Of a DNA stretch of 64,000 nt, positions 24,901 through 31,560 are shown piece after piece; position 1 is the stretch's first letter, and the number at the start of each line of letters is the position of its first letter. Source of the DNA: Mermis nigrescens (Eukaryota; Nematoda; Enoplea; Mermithida; Mermithidae); contig JAVLUZ010000146.1 in the NCBI GenBank assembly GCA_036768485.1, forward strand, positions 310,001-374,000, in the 5' to 3' direction. Under the pieces are notes generated by a model that was given only the letters and a program-made list of their open reading frames with translations, was not told where the DNA came from and ran no database searches. A program made the translations under genes and the position numbers.

Positions 24901-26021
24901 CAGACACTTACATACATTCACATACATTATCACGATTAAATAATTAAATAAATAAACAAATTATAATCACTAATAAGAAAGTCGCTTAACGCGCTAAGCA
25001 ACTCATTACTGATTAGTCAAAAATCATTACGCAATATGCGATACTATTAGTAAAATTACCTAGCAAACTTTTAATCTGTAATTCTGGCCCAAAACGTCTT
25101 AATTTCTCTTCAAAAAATTCCACCGCCTCCTGTTCGTAGTTTCTATCTCTAGAAAGCGTTTGTAACAATGGAGAAGCTTTGGCACCGCCCATCGCCAAAT
25201 CTCCGTAGCCCGTCATTGTTACCGTATCTCCTTCGATAACGAACAATGAAGGAAACTGGGACAAAAAGTCGGTCAGTCCTTCCTGTGGTGAAGAACAGGT
25301 TATAAGTAAGCTAAGCAGATCAAAATAACCAATTCAGATGGACTAAGAAACATAATTTCAATTTTAAAAGGTGGCAGAAAATGCAACTGTCCAAAATCCA
25401 AAATTGGAAAAAACCTTTTAGCAAACAAATCGTCCGAATTGAAAAGTTTGGATACAAGAAACTGTGTGAAAATTTTAGAATCACCCATTGAATTGAAAAG
25501 AATTTTAGTCATTAGACAACTTGTGACTGTAAAATATGCCGAGGTGTGATAAAAAAGATTTTCGAATGTTCACAATAAGCGTTCAAAAGGAAGGTCCAGA
25601 AGTTTGGTACTGTCGAGTAGTTTGAGCCAAAAAATAGTGTATTTTCAACGGACTTCGACGTAAAAATAGCCAAAATGCGGGTTACTGCAGTAAAAAGCTT
25701 AGATTTTACCCCTCCCTGACCCCGAAAGCTTTATTTCACCCCTGGCTAACCTGACCTCGTGCATCTATGACAAAACTTATTGTCCAACATTTTAAACCAA
25801 AGCATTAGATAAAAACCTCAAAATTTTGAGGCAAAAATATCGACTTTCTAATGTCACACCTGAGTAGCTCCGACGGCCTCTCTCATTTCCTGTGAAAAAC
25901 CACGAGCGCCAAATTGGCAACTCAGATCGTGTATAGTGCGGCGGCCATTCTTCTGCATTAAGTGATCCATGAAGAAGAGCAACGCCATATTTTTAGCATC
26001 CTCATTACTAGTAGAGGACAT
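6648..26021 (-). CDS. egl: Egalitarian homolog, 10 coding exons, 678 aa
   Basis: Exons (high to low): 26021-25860, 25282-25060, 24416-24132, 22530-22093, 19335-19133, 18684-18604, 17807-17659, 14658-14563, 11957-11825, 6914-6648. All junctions are GT-AG and in phase; total coding length is 2037 bp. Egalitarian joins localised mRNAs to BicD and dynein light chain. The N-terminus (LLFFMDHLM, TIHDLSCQFGARGFSQEM) and KSLLGHRSQSAPEIR match my recollection of the family closely. Three repeats of the form FL..hP..FhhxxDxV (57-76, 150-169, 258-277) look like winged-helix modules. Residues 280-352 are Ala/Ser/Gly/Asp-rich. A DEDD exonuclease-like domain spans about 378-545. An LC8-type motif sits at 656-662. 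The exonuclease acidic residues appear substituted. An in-frame TAA nine bases before the ATG supports the start. At 678 aa it is shorter than the roughly 1000-aa Drosophila protein. Confidence 0.9.
7067..7119. repeat. Short inverted repeat in egl intron 9
   Basis: TTTCAATCTGGAGGGG and its near-complement CCCCTCCAGATTGG lie about 20 bases apart, forming a stable hairpin. Possibly a relic of a small foldback element. Confidence 0.6.
7440..7770 (+). repeat. Dispersed repeat, family N, copy 1
   Basis: Shares blocks with 13355-13690 and, reversed, with 15840-16080 and 21725-22070. The blocks are GCACAGCATGGG, AAATTTTAAAGTG, CGTTTTTCGGCGTTTCTGAC-like sequence, and CTTTCTAGAGCATAAAA-like sequence. 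Contains GGCGCGAAGCGCC at 7664-7676. Class unknown. Confidence 0.6.
8046..9395. repeat. Long imperfect inverted repeat in egl intron 9
   Basis: Arms at about 8046-8200 and 9245-9395 are reverse complements at roughly 75-80%. Shared blocks include CAGGTCAACAA, AATCAGATTTTT and GTCAAGTTTTTGAGAT (reversed on the right). The 1-kb spacer holds a separate small foldback element (8859-9051). It may be a decayed transposon with long terminal repeats; transcribed as intron, it could fold into dsRNA. Confidence 0.7.
8859..9051. mobile_element. Foldback element with ~70-bp terminal inverted repeats
   Basis: Left arm from CAGTGCTCGCCACGAATG matches the right arm, which reversed reads CACTACTCGCCACAAAAG, continuing through GGATGATA and AGCTTGTTA. 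Flanked by direct repeats AGGCAGACAA (8849-8858, 9052-9061). Long inverted repeats and a 10-bp duplication would suit a Mutator-like or foldback element; the CAGTG start also recalls hAT. Confidence 0.7.
9850..10014 (-). mobile_element. Family M MITE, copy 7, internally deleted
   Basis: 165-bp copy with both ends (CATACCTGGGCG, GCCCACCTATG) but lacking the central ATCCATTGGCATC block. Flanks TTCGTAAC and CTCGTAAC match 7 of 8, so the short form itself may have been mobilised. Confidence 0.85.
10023..10935. other. egl intron 9 sequence, nothing recognised
   Basis: About 0.9 kb of AT-rich DNA without repeats shared elsewhere in the window and without plausible exons. Confidence 0.35.
10944..11656 (+). 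mobile_element. hAT-like element, family hAT-G, copy A
   Basis: 713 bp from CAGTGGTTTTTTGTACGAAG to CAAAAAAACAAGTG. Flanking octamers CTTTAGAC and GTTTAGAC match 7 of 8. The interior is a partial tandem duplication of blocks including GTACAGTAGCGATTTTAGTG and CTTTGGTAGTGTAT. It holds GGCGCGAAGCGCC hairpins at 11154-11166 and 11545-11557. No transposase frame. Confidence 0.78.
11741..11775 (-). mobile_element. Family M remnant next to egl exon 9
   Basis: Only the two ends remain fused (CCACACCCCAAGAATTTGG then GCCGCCCAAGTATAG), a near-complete internal deletion. It sits about 50 bp inside intron 9 from the exon 9 donor. Confidence 0.55.
11825..11957 (-). CDS. egl: egl exon 9 (546-590)
   Basis: Acceptor TTTTTTTCAG. 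Encodes SLKPDTRALFKRLCQE, resembling the Lys-Pro-Glu...LF..LC.EQ stretch after the exonuclease domain of Egl, then a Ser/Asn/Gly-rich segment ending EHNAM. Donor GTATATGTAG, phase 0. A family M remnant begins about 50 bp past the donor. Confidence 0.82.
11958..12591. other. egl intron 8 sequence, nothing recognised
   Basis: AT-rich intron DNA upstream of exon 9; the T-rich tract adjoining the acceptor is at 11958-11970. No repeat family identified. Confidence 0.35.
12592..12840 (+). mobile_element. Family M MITE, copy 9
   Basis: 249-bp copy from CATACGTGGGCAGC to CCCAAATGTG with the usual interior. Flanking octamers no longer match well (about 4 of 8). Confidence 0.83.
12841..13354. other. 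egl intron 8 sequence, nothing recognised
   Basis: About 0.5 kb, AT-rich, no repeats or exons identified. Confidence 0.35.
13355..13690 (+). repeat. Dispersed repeat, family N, copy 2
   Basis: Matches 7440-7770 in order: GCACAGCATGGGAATTC, AAATTTTAAAGTG, the ATCGTTTTTCGGCG block, CTTTCTAGAGCATAAAA, and a degenerate ACGAAGCGCCGAAAATT hairpin. Confidence 0.6.
14138..14362 (+). mobile_element. Family M MITE, copy 10
   Basis: 225-bp copy from CATAGATGGGCAGC to CCCAGGTATG. Flanks CTATGGTG and CTATTTAG match 6 of 8. Lies in egl intron 8. Confidence 0.8.
14462..14553 (+). mobile_element. Family Y fragment abutting egl exon 8
   Basis: Left part of a family Y element (ATAACAGG, CCCCAAAGTCAGAAAAATGG, TTTTCGGCGAAAA). 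It ends about 10 bp from the exon 8 donor, so the start of intron 8 is almost directly transposon-derived. Confidence 0.6.
14563..14658 (-). CDS. egl: egl exon 8: exonuclease motif III region (514-545)
   Basis: Found only by phase and motif; it encodes NWSIRPLSDETL and EEARYLMPFIYTTMN. This fits the Y-W-x-x-RPL...Y-A-x-x-D-V..L.P segment, but with the Tyr and Asp positions changed. Acceptor GCGCTTCAG is pyrimidine-poor; donor is GTAGGT. A hAT-2 MITE lies 69 bp upstream, and a family Y fragment ends about 10 bp downstream of the donor. Confidence 0.85.
14727..15200. mobile_element. hAT-2 short copy, complete
   Basis: 474 bp from CATACATTTCCATAGGGG to CCTTGGGAAACTATG with a perfect 8-bp duplication AGTGTAAC (14719-14726, 15201-15208). 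This fixes the ends of the hAT-2 family. The interior has a GGCGC-TGC-GCGCC hairpin at 14881-14893. It lies in egl intron 7, 69 bp upstream of the exon 8 acceptor. Confidence 0.9.
15504..15545 (+). mobile_element. Possible solitary pogo-like terminal repeat
   Basis: CAGTCAAACCTGGATATACG resembles the pogo/Tigger end seen at 36490 (CAGTCGAACTTCGATAATGC). No matching right end found. Confidence 0.35.
15629..15857 (+). mobile_element. MITE family Y
   Basis: About 229 bp bounded by CCATACATGTAACAGG and CCGTTACATGTAT, inverted repeats. Other copies: 24486-24713, 27475-27719 (reversed), 53240-53446. Superfamily unknown. Confidence 0.65.
15858..16080 (-). repeat. Dispersed repeat, family N, reversed partial copy
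   Basis: Contains CGCGTATCCACCGTTTTTGAGC and CCCATGCTGCGCATGCC, the reverse of blocks in the copies at 7440 and 13355. Confidence 0.5.
16369..16596 (-). mobile_element. Family M MITE, copy 11
   Basis: 228-bp reversed copy from CATACCTGGGCGG to GTCCACCTATG; flanks GGGCCGAC and GGGCTGAC match 7 of 8. egl intron 7. Confidence 0.85.
16597..17209. other. egl intron 7 sequence, nothing recognised
   Basis: About 0.6 kb without an identified repeat or exon. Confidence 0.35.
17210..17640. repeat. Tandem duplication (~210-bp unit, two copies) beside egl exon 7
   Basis: Both units begin GATTTATCGGGTAATACATG, continue through CCGTAAAGTCATACATA and TTTTATTTTATTTTTTACTC, and end in AAAAAAGAAATAGA. Unit 1 is at about 17210-17405 and unit 2 at 17419-17637, about 20 bp from the exon 7 donor. 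Confidence 0.8.
17659..17807 (-). CDS. egl: egl exon 7 (465-513)
   Basis: Acceptor TTACGGTAAAG, donor GTAAGT, ending after two bases of a Thr codon. Encodes IANTVLQHHRTGKP and a helix that normally leads into motif III. The acceptor has a weak pyrimidine tract. Confidence 0.9.
17808..18603. other. egl intron 6
   Basis: 796-bp intron, T/A-rich with AAT-type simple sequence near the 3' end (17840-17910). No shared repeat seen. Confidence 0.6.
18604..18684 (-). CDS. egl: egl exon 6: exonuclease motif II (438-464)
   Basis: 81-bp exon, acceptor ACTTCTCGCAG, donor GTTATT, phase 0 at both ends. Encodes VMHDSSKFCDHIWQQYG and VKNVFDTQ, matching the V(I/M)HDxR..LY.Q(F/Y)G and NVFDTQ motifs of the Egl/EXD1 family. 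Confidence 0.93.
18685..19132. other. egl intron 5
   Basis: 448-bp intron, the shortest of the gene; no shared repeat or hidden exon seen. Confidence 0.6.
19133..19335 (-). CDS. egl: egl exon 5: start of exonuclease-like domain (370-437)
   Basis: Acceptor ATCTTATTAG, two bases completing an Asp codon. Encodes FGVDAKW, where active DEDD enzymes have D-x-E, then LSLLIIAS, KSYVFDA and LLEAEDVVK. Donor GTGCAT. A hAT-G element ends 41 bp upstream of the acceptor. Confidence 0.9.
19377..19808 (+). mobile_element. hAT-like element, family hAT-G, copy B
   Basis: 432 bp from CAGTGTTTTTTTGTACAAGG to AAAAACCGTG; flanks AATGTGCA and AAAGTACA match 6 of 8. The interior includes the palindromic TTTGTACATGTACA and the blocks seen in copy A. 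It stops 41 bp short of the exon 5 acceptor in intron 4. Confidence 0.78.
19817..20413. other. egl intron 4 sequence
   Basis: About 0.6 kb with one GCTGCGCGC hairpin-like piece near 19938, otherwise nothing recognised. Confidence 0.35.
20414..20694 (-). mobile_element. Family M MITE, copy 12
   Basis: 281-bp reversed copy from CACACATGGGACG to CCCCACCTATG with a perfect 8-bp duplication GTACTGAG (20406-20413, 20695-20702). Confidence 0.92.
20703..21177. other. egl intron 4 sequence, nothing recognised
   Basis: About 0.47 kb between two MITEs; no repeats or exons identified. Confidence 0.35.
21186..21435 (+). mobile_element. Family M MITE, copy 13
   Basis: 250-bp copy from CATACGTGGGCAGC to CCCAGGTGTG with a perfect duplication GTTATCAG (21178-21185, 21436-21443). 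egl intron 4. Confidence 0.93.
21444..21724. other. egl intron 4 sequence, nothing recognised
   Basis: About 280 bp, AT-rich, no identified repeat. Confidence 0.35.
21725..22070 (-). repeat. Dispersed repeat, family N, reversed copy
   Basis: Reverse of the 7440 and 13355 copies (CTCTAGAAAGATGG, GAAACGCCGAAAAACGATG, ACGATGCGCATGTCC). It ends only about 20 bp from the exon 4 donor at 22093. Confidence 0.6.
22093..22530 (-). CDS. egl: egl exon 4 (residues 224-369)
   Basis: Acceptor TTGTTATTAG. Encodes QTSPLAVDALYKRFCERF, the third repeat (LLQFLKLNRNIFFIRSNKV) and a low-complexity Ala/Ser/Asp/Gly linker. Ends RVDVT plus one base at donor GTGAGC. The exon is strikingly GC- and CpG-rich compared with its surroundings, which opens long but meaningless frames on the other strand. 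Confidence 0.92.
22531..22984. other. egl intron 3, proximal part
   Basis: Begins with an AATAAAAATAAAA tract next to the exon 4 acceptor; otherwise no repeat identified. Confidence 0.4.
22985..23335 (+). repeat. Degenerate tandem repeat, ~45-50-bp unit
   Basis: At least six diverged units built from CCACCTTTTTCAGG, ACTGACCCACC and ATTTAGCTGATCGA in the same order. A decayed minisatellite in egl intron 3. Confidence 0.75.
23700..23830 (+). repeat. GCGCGAA-type hairpin pair
   Basis: GGCGCGAAACGCC (23706-23718) and AGCGCGAAGCGCA (about 23803) lie 100 bp apart within AT-rich sequence resembling the interior of the hAT-like families. Confidence 0.5.
23945..24060. mobile_element. Short hAT-like remnant
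   Basis: The left side reads CCCCCCGGCTGGTTACGCTCCTG and the right side, reversed, starts CAGTGGCGGATCCAGGATTT, a common hAT-type end. The two G/C-rich ends are only about 100 bp apart, suggesting a deletion derivative. Confidence 0.4.
24132..24416 (-). CDS. egl: egl exon 3 (residues 129-223)
   Basis: Acceptor ATTATATCAG; two bases complete the Gly codon, giving GHRSQSAPEIR. Contains the second repeat FLSHHPNNFVVENDRVRL and an acidic linker. Ends PQGPN plus one base at donor GTAATG. Confidence 0.93.
24486..24713 (+). mobile_element. MITE family Y
   Basis: About 228 bp from CATACAGGTAACAGG to TTAACACGTATG, in egl intron 2, about 70 bp above the exon 3 acceptor. Confidence 0.6.
24720..25059. 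other. egl intron 2 sequence
   Basis: AT-rich with a CATACA-type simple stretch near 24895-24930; nothing else. Confidence 0.4.
25060..25282 (-). CDS. egl: egl exon 2 (residues 55-128)
   Basis: Acceptor CTTCACCACAG, phase 0. Begins EGLTDFLSQFPSLFVIEGD, the first winged-helix-like repeat, and ends KSLL plus the first base of a Gly codon at donor GTAATT. Confidence 0.93.
25283..25859. other. egl intron 1
   Basis: 577 bp; no repeat family recognised. Confidence 0.6.
25860..26021 (-). CDS. egl: egl exon 1 (residues 1-54)
   Basis: Starts MSSTSNEDAKNMALLFFMDH and ends VGATQ before donor GTGTGACAT. TAA AGC AGG precedes the ATG in frame, so no longer N-terminus is possible without an upstream coding exon; AGCAG just before the ATG could itself be an acceptor for a 5' UTR exon. 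This is the most conserved segment and corresponds to the BicD-binding end of the fly protein. Confidence 0.93.
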
Positions 26022-26903
26022 CCTGCTTTATTTTCAGTAAAATCAATTCGACTTTGATATACGGAAGTATATTCAAGGATTAAATTGATCAGTTGCAAAT
26101 TACTGAATTTCGCTTTGAGAATAGGCGTTCTCACAATATTCTTGTAGCTAATACTACGAATTGAGGTTTGACGCGACTTGCGTCCGTTGGCTAATAGAAA
26201 AAATTAAAGCGGCTCGGCCACCATATGCCACATACACTAAGCTAATAACACTACGTACATAGATAGGTACATATGAGCAGGATTGTAAATACAGGCCTGT
26301 ATCCAGGATTTTGTTTGGGGAAGAGGAAAGGCACGACCGAAATTTTTCGAAAACATGAGGGGAGACAAAAAGATGAATTTTAGTTTGCAAATTTTGCTGC
26401 TCGAATTCCTCAGATACAGTGAGAATTCAATAAAAAGTATTTCTTTCAGGGCTGAGAGGTCCATAGTGGAGGGTTCAAGCGCTCCCAGCGGGGTCCGAGG
26501 CAAAGCCTCAAAATCTATTTTTAACGAAAGTGTATGAATTCACTCAACTAACCAATTTTCTTATCACTATAACATCCAACTTTTTCATCAATCGATCGGC
26601 CGTCAATAAAAAAATTTGCTACCTATACTTCGTCGAGCAAATTTGGAAACATTTCAAAAATTTTCGAATTTTTAAAATTTTCTCGAGTTTTTTTCAAATA
26701 ACTTAGTTATGTGCATTTATTACGACGCCAAGACTGATTAGCTGGAGCTTGAACAGCCGAGTTTTTGCAGAAATCCATAACGAAAATTTATTCTAAATTT
26801 GAAACCTATATAAAATTTGGTATTTATCCAGAAGAGTAACTGCTATTGTGCAAAGTATAGTCGCAACACTTATTGTTTTTTCAAACTTCTTGAATTTTCC
26901 TAG
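26022..26903 (-). other. Region upstream of egl; promoter not located
   Basis: Should contain the 5' UTR or first intron of egl. 26285-26520 holds a fragment (TCAAGCGCTCCCAGCGGGGT) shared with 46140-46200 and 55010-55080, so part is repeat-derived. No TATA box or initiator can be assigned by eye. Confidence 0.35.
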
Positions 26904-27474
26904 GCTTACGCCAGTGATCGGACCGAGGCCTCGGCCTCGGCAAGCCTCGGCGTTTTTTGGAGCCTCGGCCTCGGCGAGAAAGAGGGCGAAGCTGAAAAGC
27001 GCCGAGGGTTAAAATCAAATTTGAATAAGTTTAATATATCCGTTGAATATTAACTATTTAGAATGCATCTGCAGTACACAGGCTATTTTTTACCTATAGA
27101 CTTTTCTTAAAGTTTTAGTCGCGTACCCATTTACACCAAGTTACATACAGCAAAGTGCCAATTCATTATTCATGTGATGACTAAGTTTAAATTCTCATGC
27201 TCGCTACATGGATCGGAAACACACATTCCCAAAGGGCGGGGGTGAGGAGGGTTATTACCCTCCTATCAGGGTACAAGACTCAAGTCACTGTCAGACGATT
27301 TTTAGTGAAAAGCTTTTGAATAATTTTTGAGGCTAATTTTTACTATGGCAAAAGTGCAGCTAACTATTAATTTCACGAAGTGATACAGTATTTTTGAATG
27401 TAAGCAAGAGTGAATAGACTATCACAATAAAACATGCATGCAACAGCTCAAAATTCTCGGGAGGGGCTCCTCGG

Positions 27475-27719
27475 CATACACGTAACGGCTTGAAATTTCG
27501 GGTAGGGGTCCCTGGCCATTTTTAGAAGGAGGGGGATTAGCGACTCTAATTTTATGTCAGAAATGGCAAAAGCACCTAAAAACAGCCAACAAAGCGCAAA
27601 TTTTCGCCAAAAATGGGGAGGGTGGGTCAAAATTTTCTGACGTTGGAGGGAAGGGTGTGGGGAGGACGTCCGATCCTGGGTGGATGGGGAATTACCCAAA
27701 CCCCCCCTGTTACACGTAT
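27475..27719 (-). mobile_element. MITE family Y inside hAT-2
   Basis: About 245 bp between CATACACGTAACGG and TGTTACACGTATGG, reversed relative to 15629 and 24486. Confidence 0.6.
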
Positions 27720-28351
27720 GGTTTTCGGCCATTTTTTATGGGAGAGGGGGTAAATGATCACGAATTTTCGGCCGAAAATCGCAAAAACGCACCTAAAAAT
27801 GGCCAGTAAATGCAGGTTTTGCCAAAAATCAATTTCGGCTCGTGTATTTTTTTAGAGCCATTTTTACACAATGTTAAAATACTTTCTTGGACAAAGTGAT
27901 ATTAATTATATAGTTTTTTCAGCATATTTTAGGAAATTTCAAAAATTTTCGGCGCTTAGCGCAAAATATCGCTAATATACTGTATTTAGATTGAAGCAGG
28001 GGAAATAAACACTCCAAAATCAATTTTTGTGTAATCTAGGCATCTTTATGCAGATTTAAATATCTTTTGTATCTATTTATACTGCTTTTAAAAATTTTAT
28101 GCAAAATAAGTATTATTTAATAACTTTGCACTTTTTTGCCTTTCAAAGATAAAATTGACTAATTTATCCTGATGTTGCATTGGATTTCTAAGCACAGTAG
28201 TGCTTATTACAAGATTTAATTGGCATATTACAATATCTGTAATATTTCTGATTTTGTAGTACAAGTTGTTTTAGCTTTCTCAGTCGAGTTTTATGTGTAA
28301 ATTTCATCAAAAGCTGATATCAACTAAATTCAAGCCGAATTATCACATTAA

Positions 28352-28745
28352 GGGCCACGGTTTTTTGTATTCGGCAAAGATTTTTCATAATGTACAGAAT
28401 CTTTTCAGGACCGTCTTTGTACATGCACAAAGATTTTCGGAGAGACAAAAACTGTAAAAAGGTGTAAAATTTCCGAAAATTTTAGGCGCATCAGTAATTG
28501 TTCGTCCTATATATCTTTAAAATAGTAGAATTTGCATTTAGAATGGAAAAATGTCAAATATTCAGAAACCCAGGAATTAGCTAAGATACACTACCAAAGG
28601 TCGAAAAACCCTGTTTTATTACACTAAATCGCTACTGTACCATACTATAATACTACACAAAAATTTGCATGTACAAAATGTTCAAAGACTTTTAGATACC
28701 ATCTTTGTACACGTAAAAGAAGGTATCTTGCACAAAAAAAAACAC
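28352..28745 (-). mobile_element. hAT-G sequence inside hAT-2
   Basis: Runs from CACGGTTTTTTGTATTCGGC to CACAAAAAAAAACACT and carries the family's blocks in reverse (CTACCAAAGGTCGAAAAACC, AATCGCTACTGTACC). Flanking octamers do not match clearly. Confidence 0.6.
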
Positions 28746-29496
28746 TCTTTAGGACTGCATGCCGGTTGCAGGTCACACACTGGCAGTATGTAAAAATGTG
28801 TATGTTTAAAAATATATTTATATAAAATATCTACAAGAGTTTGTTCGCTCATACAAAGACACTACTTAATTTACTGGTCCCCCATTTTAGGATTTCACCC
28901 TTCCCTAAACTCTGGACCTTGGGAAACTATGATCGGAAAGTACAGTGCAGTTTCCGTCATATTACCTGCCACACCAGAATTGGATGACCGAAAAAGCATG
29001 TTTAAACATGCATTACTGCAAAAGCGAGCACAACAATGGCTACAGTTCTGTCTTTACTTAGCTTATTTCTTTTGTTCGTTTATTTCTTCGACACTTATTC
29101 TTATTTATAGTAATAAAAGTTTTTAAGTGCTTGTTCAGCCATATTTTTTATCAACTTTTCCAAGTCTTAATCAACGGCAACTTGTTAAATTAAGTATGCT
29201 TTCGTGCTGCTGACTTTATTCAATAAATCCTTCACACATTTAATCTACTATTATTGGAAATAAAAATGAATTGTTTGACATTCGATAAAGTGTTTAATAT
29301 TACGATTATTCTCTAGCTCATGTGCATACAAAATATTCTAAGAGTACTATTTATAGGGATAGGCATATAAGCTTGACCCTCGGCATTACCCTCGCTCTCG
29401 GCCTCGGCCGAGGCCGAGGCAAGGATTTTAAGTCGCCTCGGCCTCGGCCGAGGCCGAGAGTCCAAAAGTACCCTCGGTTCGATCACTGGCTTACGC

Positions 29497-30240
29497 TGAG
29501 ATTTATGTAAATGGTAGTACTCCCGCTTAGGTCGAGATACATGGATTGGTTTGCCTGATGACGTCATAATAGTTATTATTCAGTGAACTACCTAAAATTT
29601 TAATAACTCAAAAACTACTCAGCTTCGATAAAAACTGATCATATTCGTGAGCAATGTATACGAATTGACAATCTTTCATCGAATTTTAAAAAGTTCGAAA
29701 AACTTCTTCCATACTGCTAAATTGTAGGTAAAATGCCTTTATTCCTTCCCCTTGGAAAAAAATCATTTTCAAATGGCTTTCCCTACTGTTTACACAGTTG
29801 ATTGCTGCAACCAAAGAGATTTTCTCTTTTTCGGAACAAACATAATTGACTTAGTCACAAAAAAATTTCAAAATTGTAATCTTCGCAGTACTTCCCTTTT
29901 TCGCCCAGCTGTAATTACATCATTCGTACAGACAGTAGGTACAAATATACACGAAGATTGAAAAACCAATAGTTATTTTATTAAAATGAGAATTAAGTAT
30001 CTATGTGCTCAAGTGCAGAATATGGGTTCCGTCAGAAATTATTAAAGATCAGTTTGGAAGTTCGAACTTTTTACAAAACTAGTAGAAATGGTTAAAATAA
30101 AGCGCGGAAAAATAGTTTAATGAAAATACGTCCAATATTGAGGGGACTATAGGGCTCTGAAGTCCAAAATTCACAATGCTTAAAAATAGGCAGTTTTGAC
30201 ATTTATCCTGCAAGTCGGTTTCCTCTTAATTTTTCTTAAA
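29497..30240. other. Intergenic DNA
   Basis: 29505-29545 is a small piece of the TTAGGTCGA repeat family (reversed); the rest is unrecognised. Confidence 0.35.
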
Positions 30241-30340
30241 CTCAGGCTTACTTCTAGATGAAAGAGAATTTTAGGGTGCTTAGGTCGGTATTACTCTCAC
30301 TTAGGTCGACTTATAGGCGTTTGGACGACAATTTGCATAG
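30240..30340 (+). repeat. TTAGGTCGA-family fragment
   Basis: Contains CTTAGGTCGGTATTACTCTC and CTTAGGTCGACTTATAGGCG, short relatives of the arrays at 42236-43150 and 48960-49060. Confidence 0.5.
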
Positions 30341-30344
30341 AACT

Positions 30345-30413
<69 letters not shown>
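30345..30413. repeat. (TA)n microsatellite
   Basis: About 34 uninterrupted TA dinucleotides. The long Ile-Tyr open frames across it are artefacts. Confidence 0.98.
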
Positions 30414-30415
<2 letters not shown>

Positions 30416-30689
30416 ACGCGTAAAAAAATTTACAAGCGAAAAGATTGGTATATTCGTGATCAGAATATCGGAAATGATACGAAAAATTATTTTTTTGGCG
30501 AAAAAACTGTAGAACCATCAATTTTATGTAGGTACTAAAGTTAAATTGCAGAAAACACGAATTTAACAATAAAATCCCCGATATTTCGAAAGACAATGGA
30601 CAGTTCTCAATCCAACTTGTTTTTCGCGCCTTATTTTAAGGATTTCAGCACGTTTTGCGAAAAATCCGGACTTTTTAGACCCACTTTTA

Positions 30690-30950
30690 CGGATTCCTGA
30701 TTGTAATTTTTTGCCAAAAAATCTTTTCTGAACTGAAAATGGGAACAAAATCCGGACTTTCTATTTCTGACAAAATGATCTGGACTTTCTGAACCCGGAT
30801 TTCTGATTGTTCTCGTTGTTATAAATATTATTAAAAATCTTTTCTGGACTGAAAATAGGAACAAAATCCGGACTTTCTATTTCTGACAAAATGATCCGGA
30901 CTTTCTAAACCCGGATTTCTAATTGTTCTTGTTGTTAAATATATTCTGTG
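30690..30950 (-). repeat. Tandem repeat, ~118-bp unit
   Basis: Two full units plus partial ones, containing CTGAAAAT(G/A)GGAACAAAAT, CCGGACTTTCTATTTCTGAC and AACCCGGATTTCT in order; the second unit differs at only a few positions. Confidence 0.8.
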
Positions 30951-31385
30951 CTTACTCCATATTTTTTATTATTTGTGACGCCTTAAAATCAGAAAATGAC
31001 TAAACCATTTATTACAAATCCCTATTAATTTACTATTTATTATTTACTATTAGTATAATTAATATAATTTAATTTAATGTAATATAATTTACTACAAATC
31101 TTTCAACTAATTATCTTTTTAAAAAACGTTTCAAACCACCGTTTTTCCATATTCAGGGGTATTTGTGAACCAGTTTCAAGATGTGGGAAAAAATGTTGGG
31201 CTTGGTTCACATTTTGTAAAATTTTTGTAATGCAAAACTGTGGTCCAAAGAGTGAAATTCCAAAATTTTCACGCGCCCCGCCATTGATTGATTTATTTTT
31301 TCATGTTTTTATAGATGTTCCCGGCGCGCTGCGCCGATTGTGACACTTTTATCGACAACTTGCTCTAAAACTTTACCATAGGTAA

Positions 31386-31560
31386 TTGAAAATCCTCATC
31401 TACTTTGCTACTAGATCAGCTAGAATTTGGAACGATCTTCGAAAATATATTCGAAATTCTCTAAATGTTAACACATTTGAGAAAAATTTGAAAAAGGTTG
31501 ATTTCAGGAATTTTTTTGATAGGGCACACGTGAGCGCAATTTATTTGCGTGTGCGTCCTG
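31386..31560 (+). pseudogene. LINE ORF2 C-terminal remnant
   Basis: Encodes TRSARIWNDLRKYIRNSL and FEKNLKKVDF, matching the RVARIWNTLP...F...L..L motif downstream of reverse transcriptase in the CR1-like LINEs at 43393 and 45100. Truncated on both sides. Confidence 0.6.

Larger units (their letters stand above)
27220..28931. mobile_element. hAT-2 long copy nested in hAT-4
   Basis: 1712 bp from CACACATTCCCAAAGG to CCTTGGGAAACTATG; duplication ATCGGAAA at 27212-27219 and 28932-28939. Contains a reversed family Y MITE (27475-27719) and hAT-G sequence (28352-28745). No transposase frame. Confidence 0.87.
26912..29488. mobile_element. hAT-like element hAT-4 with CCTCGG subterminal arrays
   Basis: Terminal repeats CAGTGATCGGACCGAGG (left) and CAGTGATCGAACCGAGG (right, reversed); perfect 8-bp duplication GCTTACGC at 26904-26911 and 29489-29496. 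Next to both ends are tandem CCTCGG/GGCCGAGG hexamers (26925-27005, 29375-29480). It carries a nested hAT-2 (27220-28931). Without that, the element is about 860 bp, non-autonomous and AT-rich inside. Confidence 0.88.

Noticed and set aside
30258..30538. Open frames with Ile-Tyr runs
   Set aside because: Translation of the (TA)n microsatellite.
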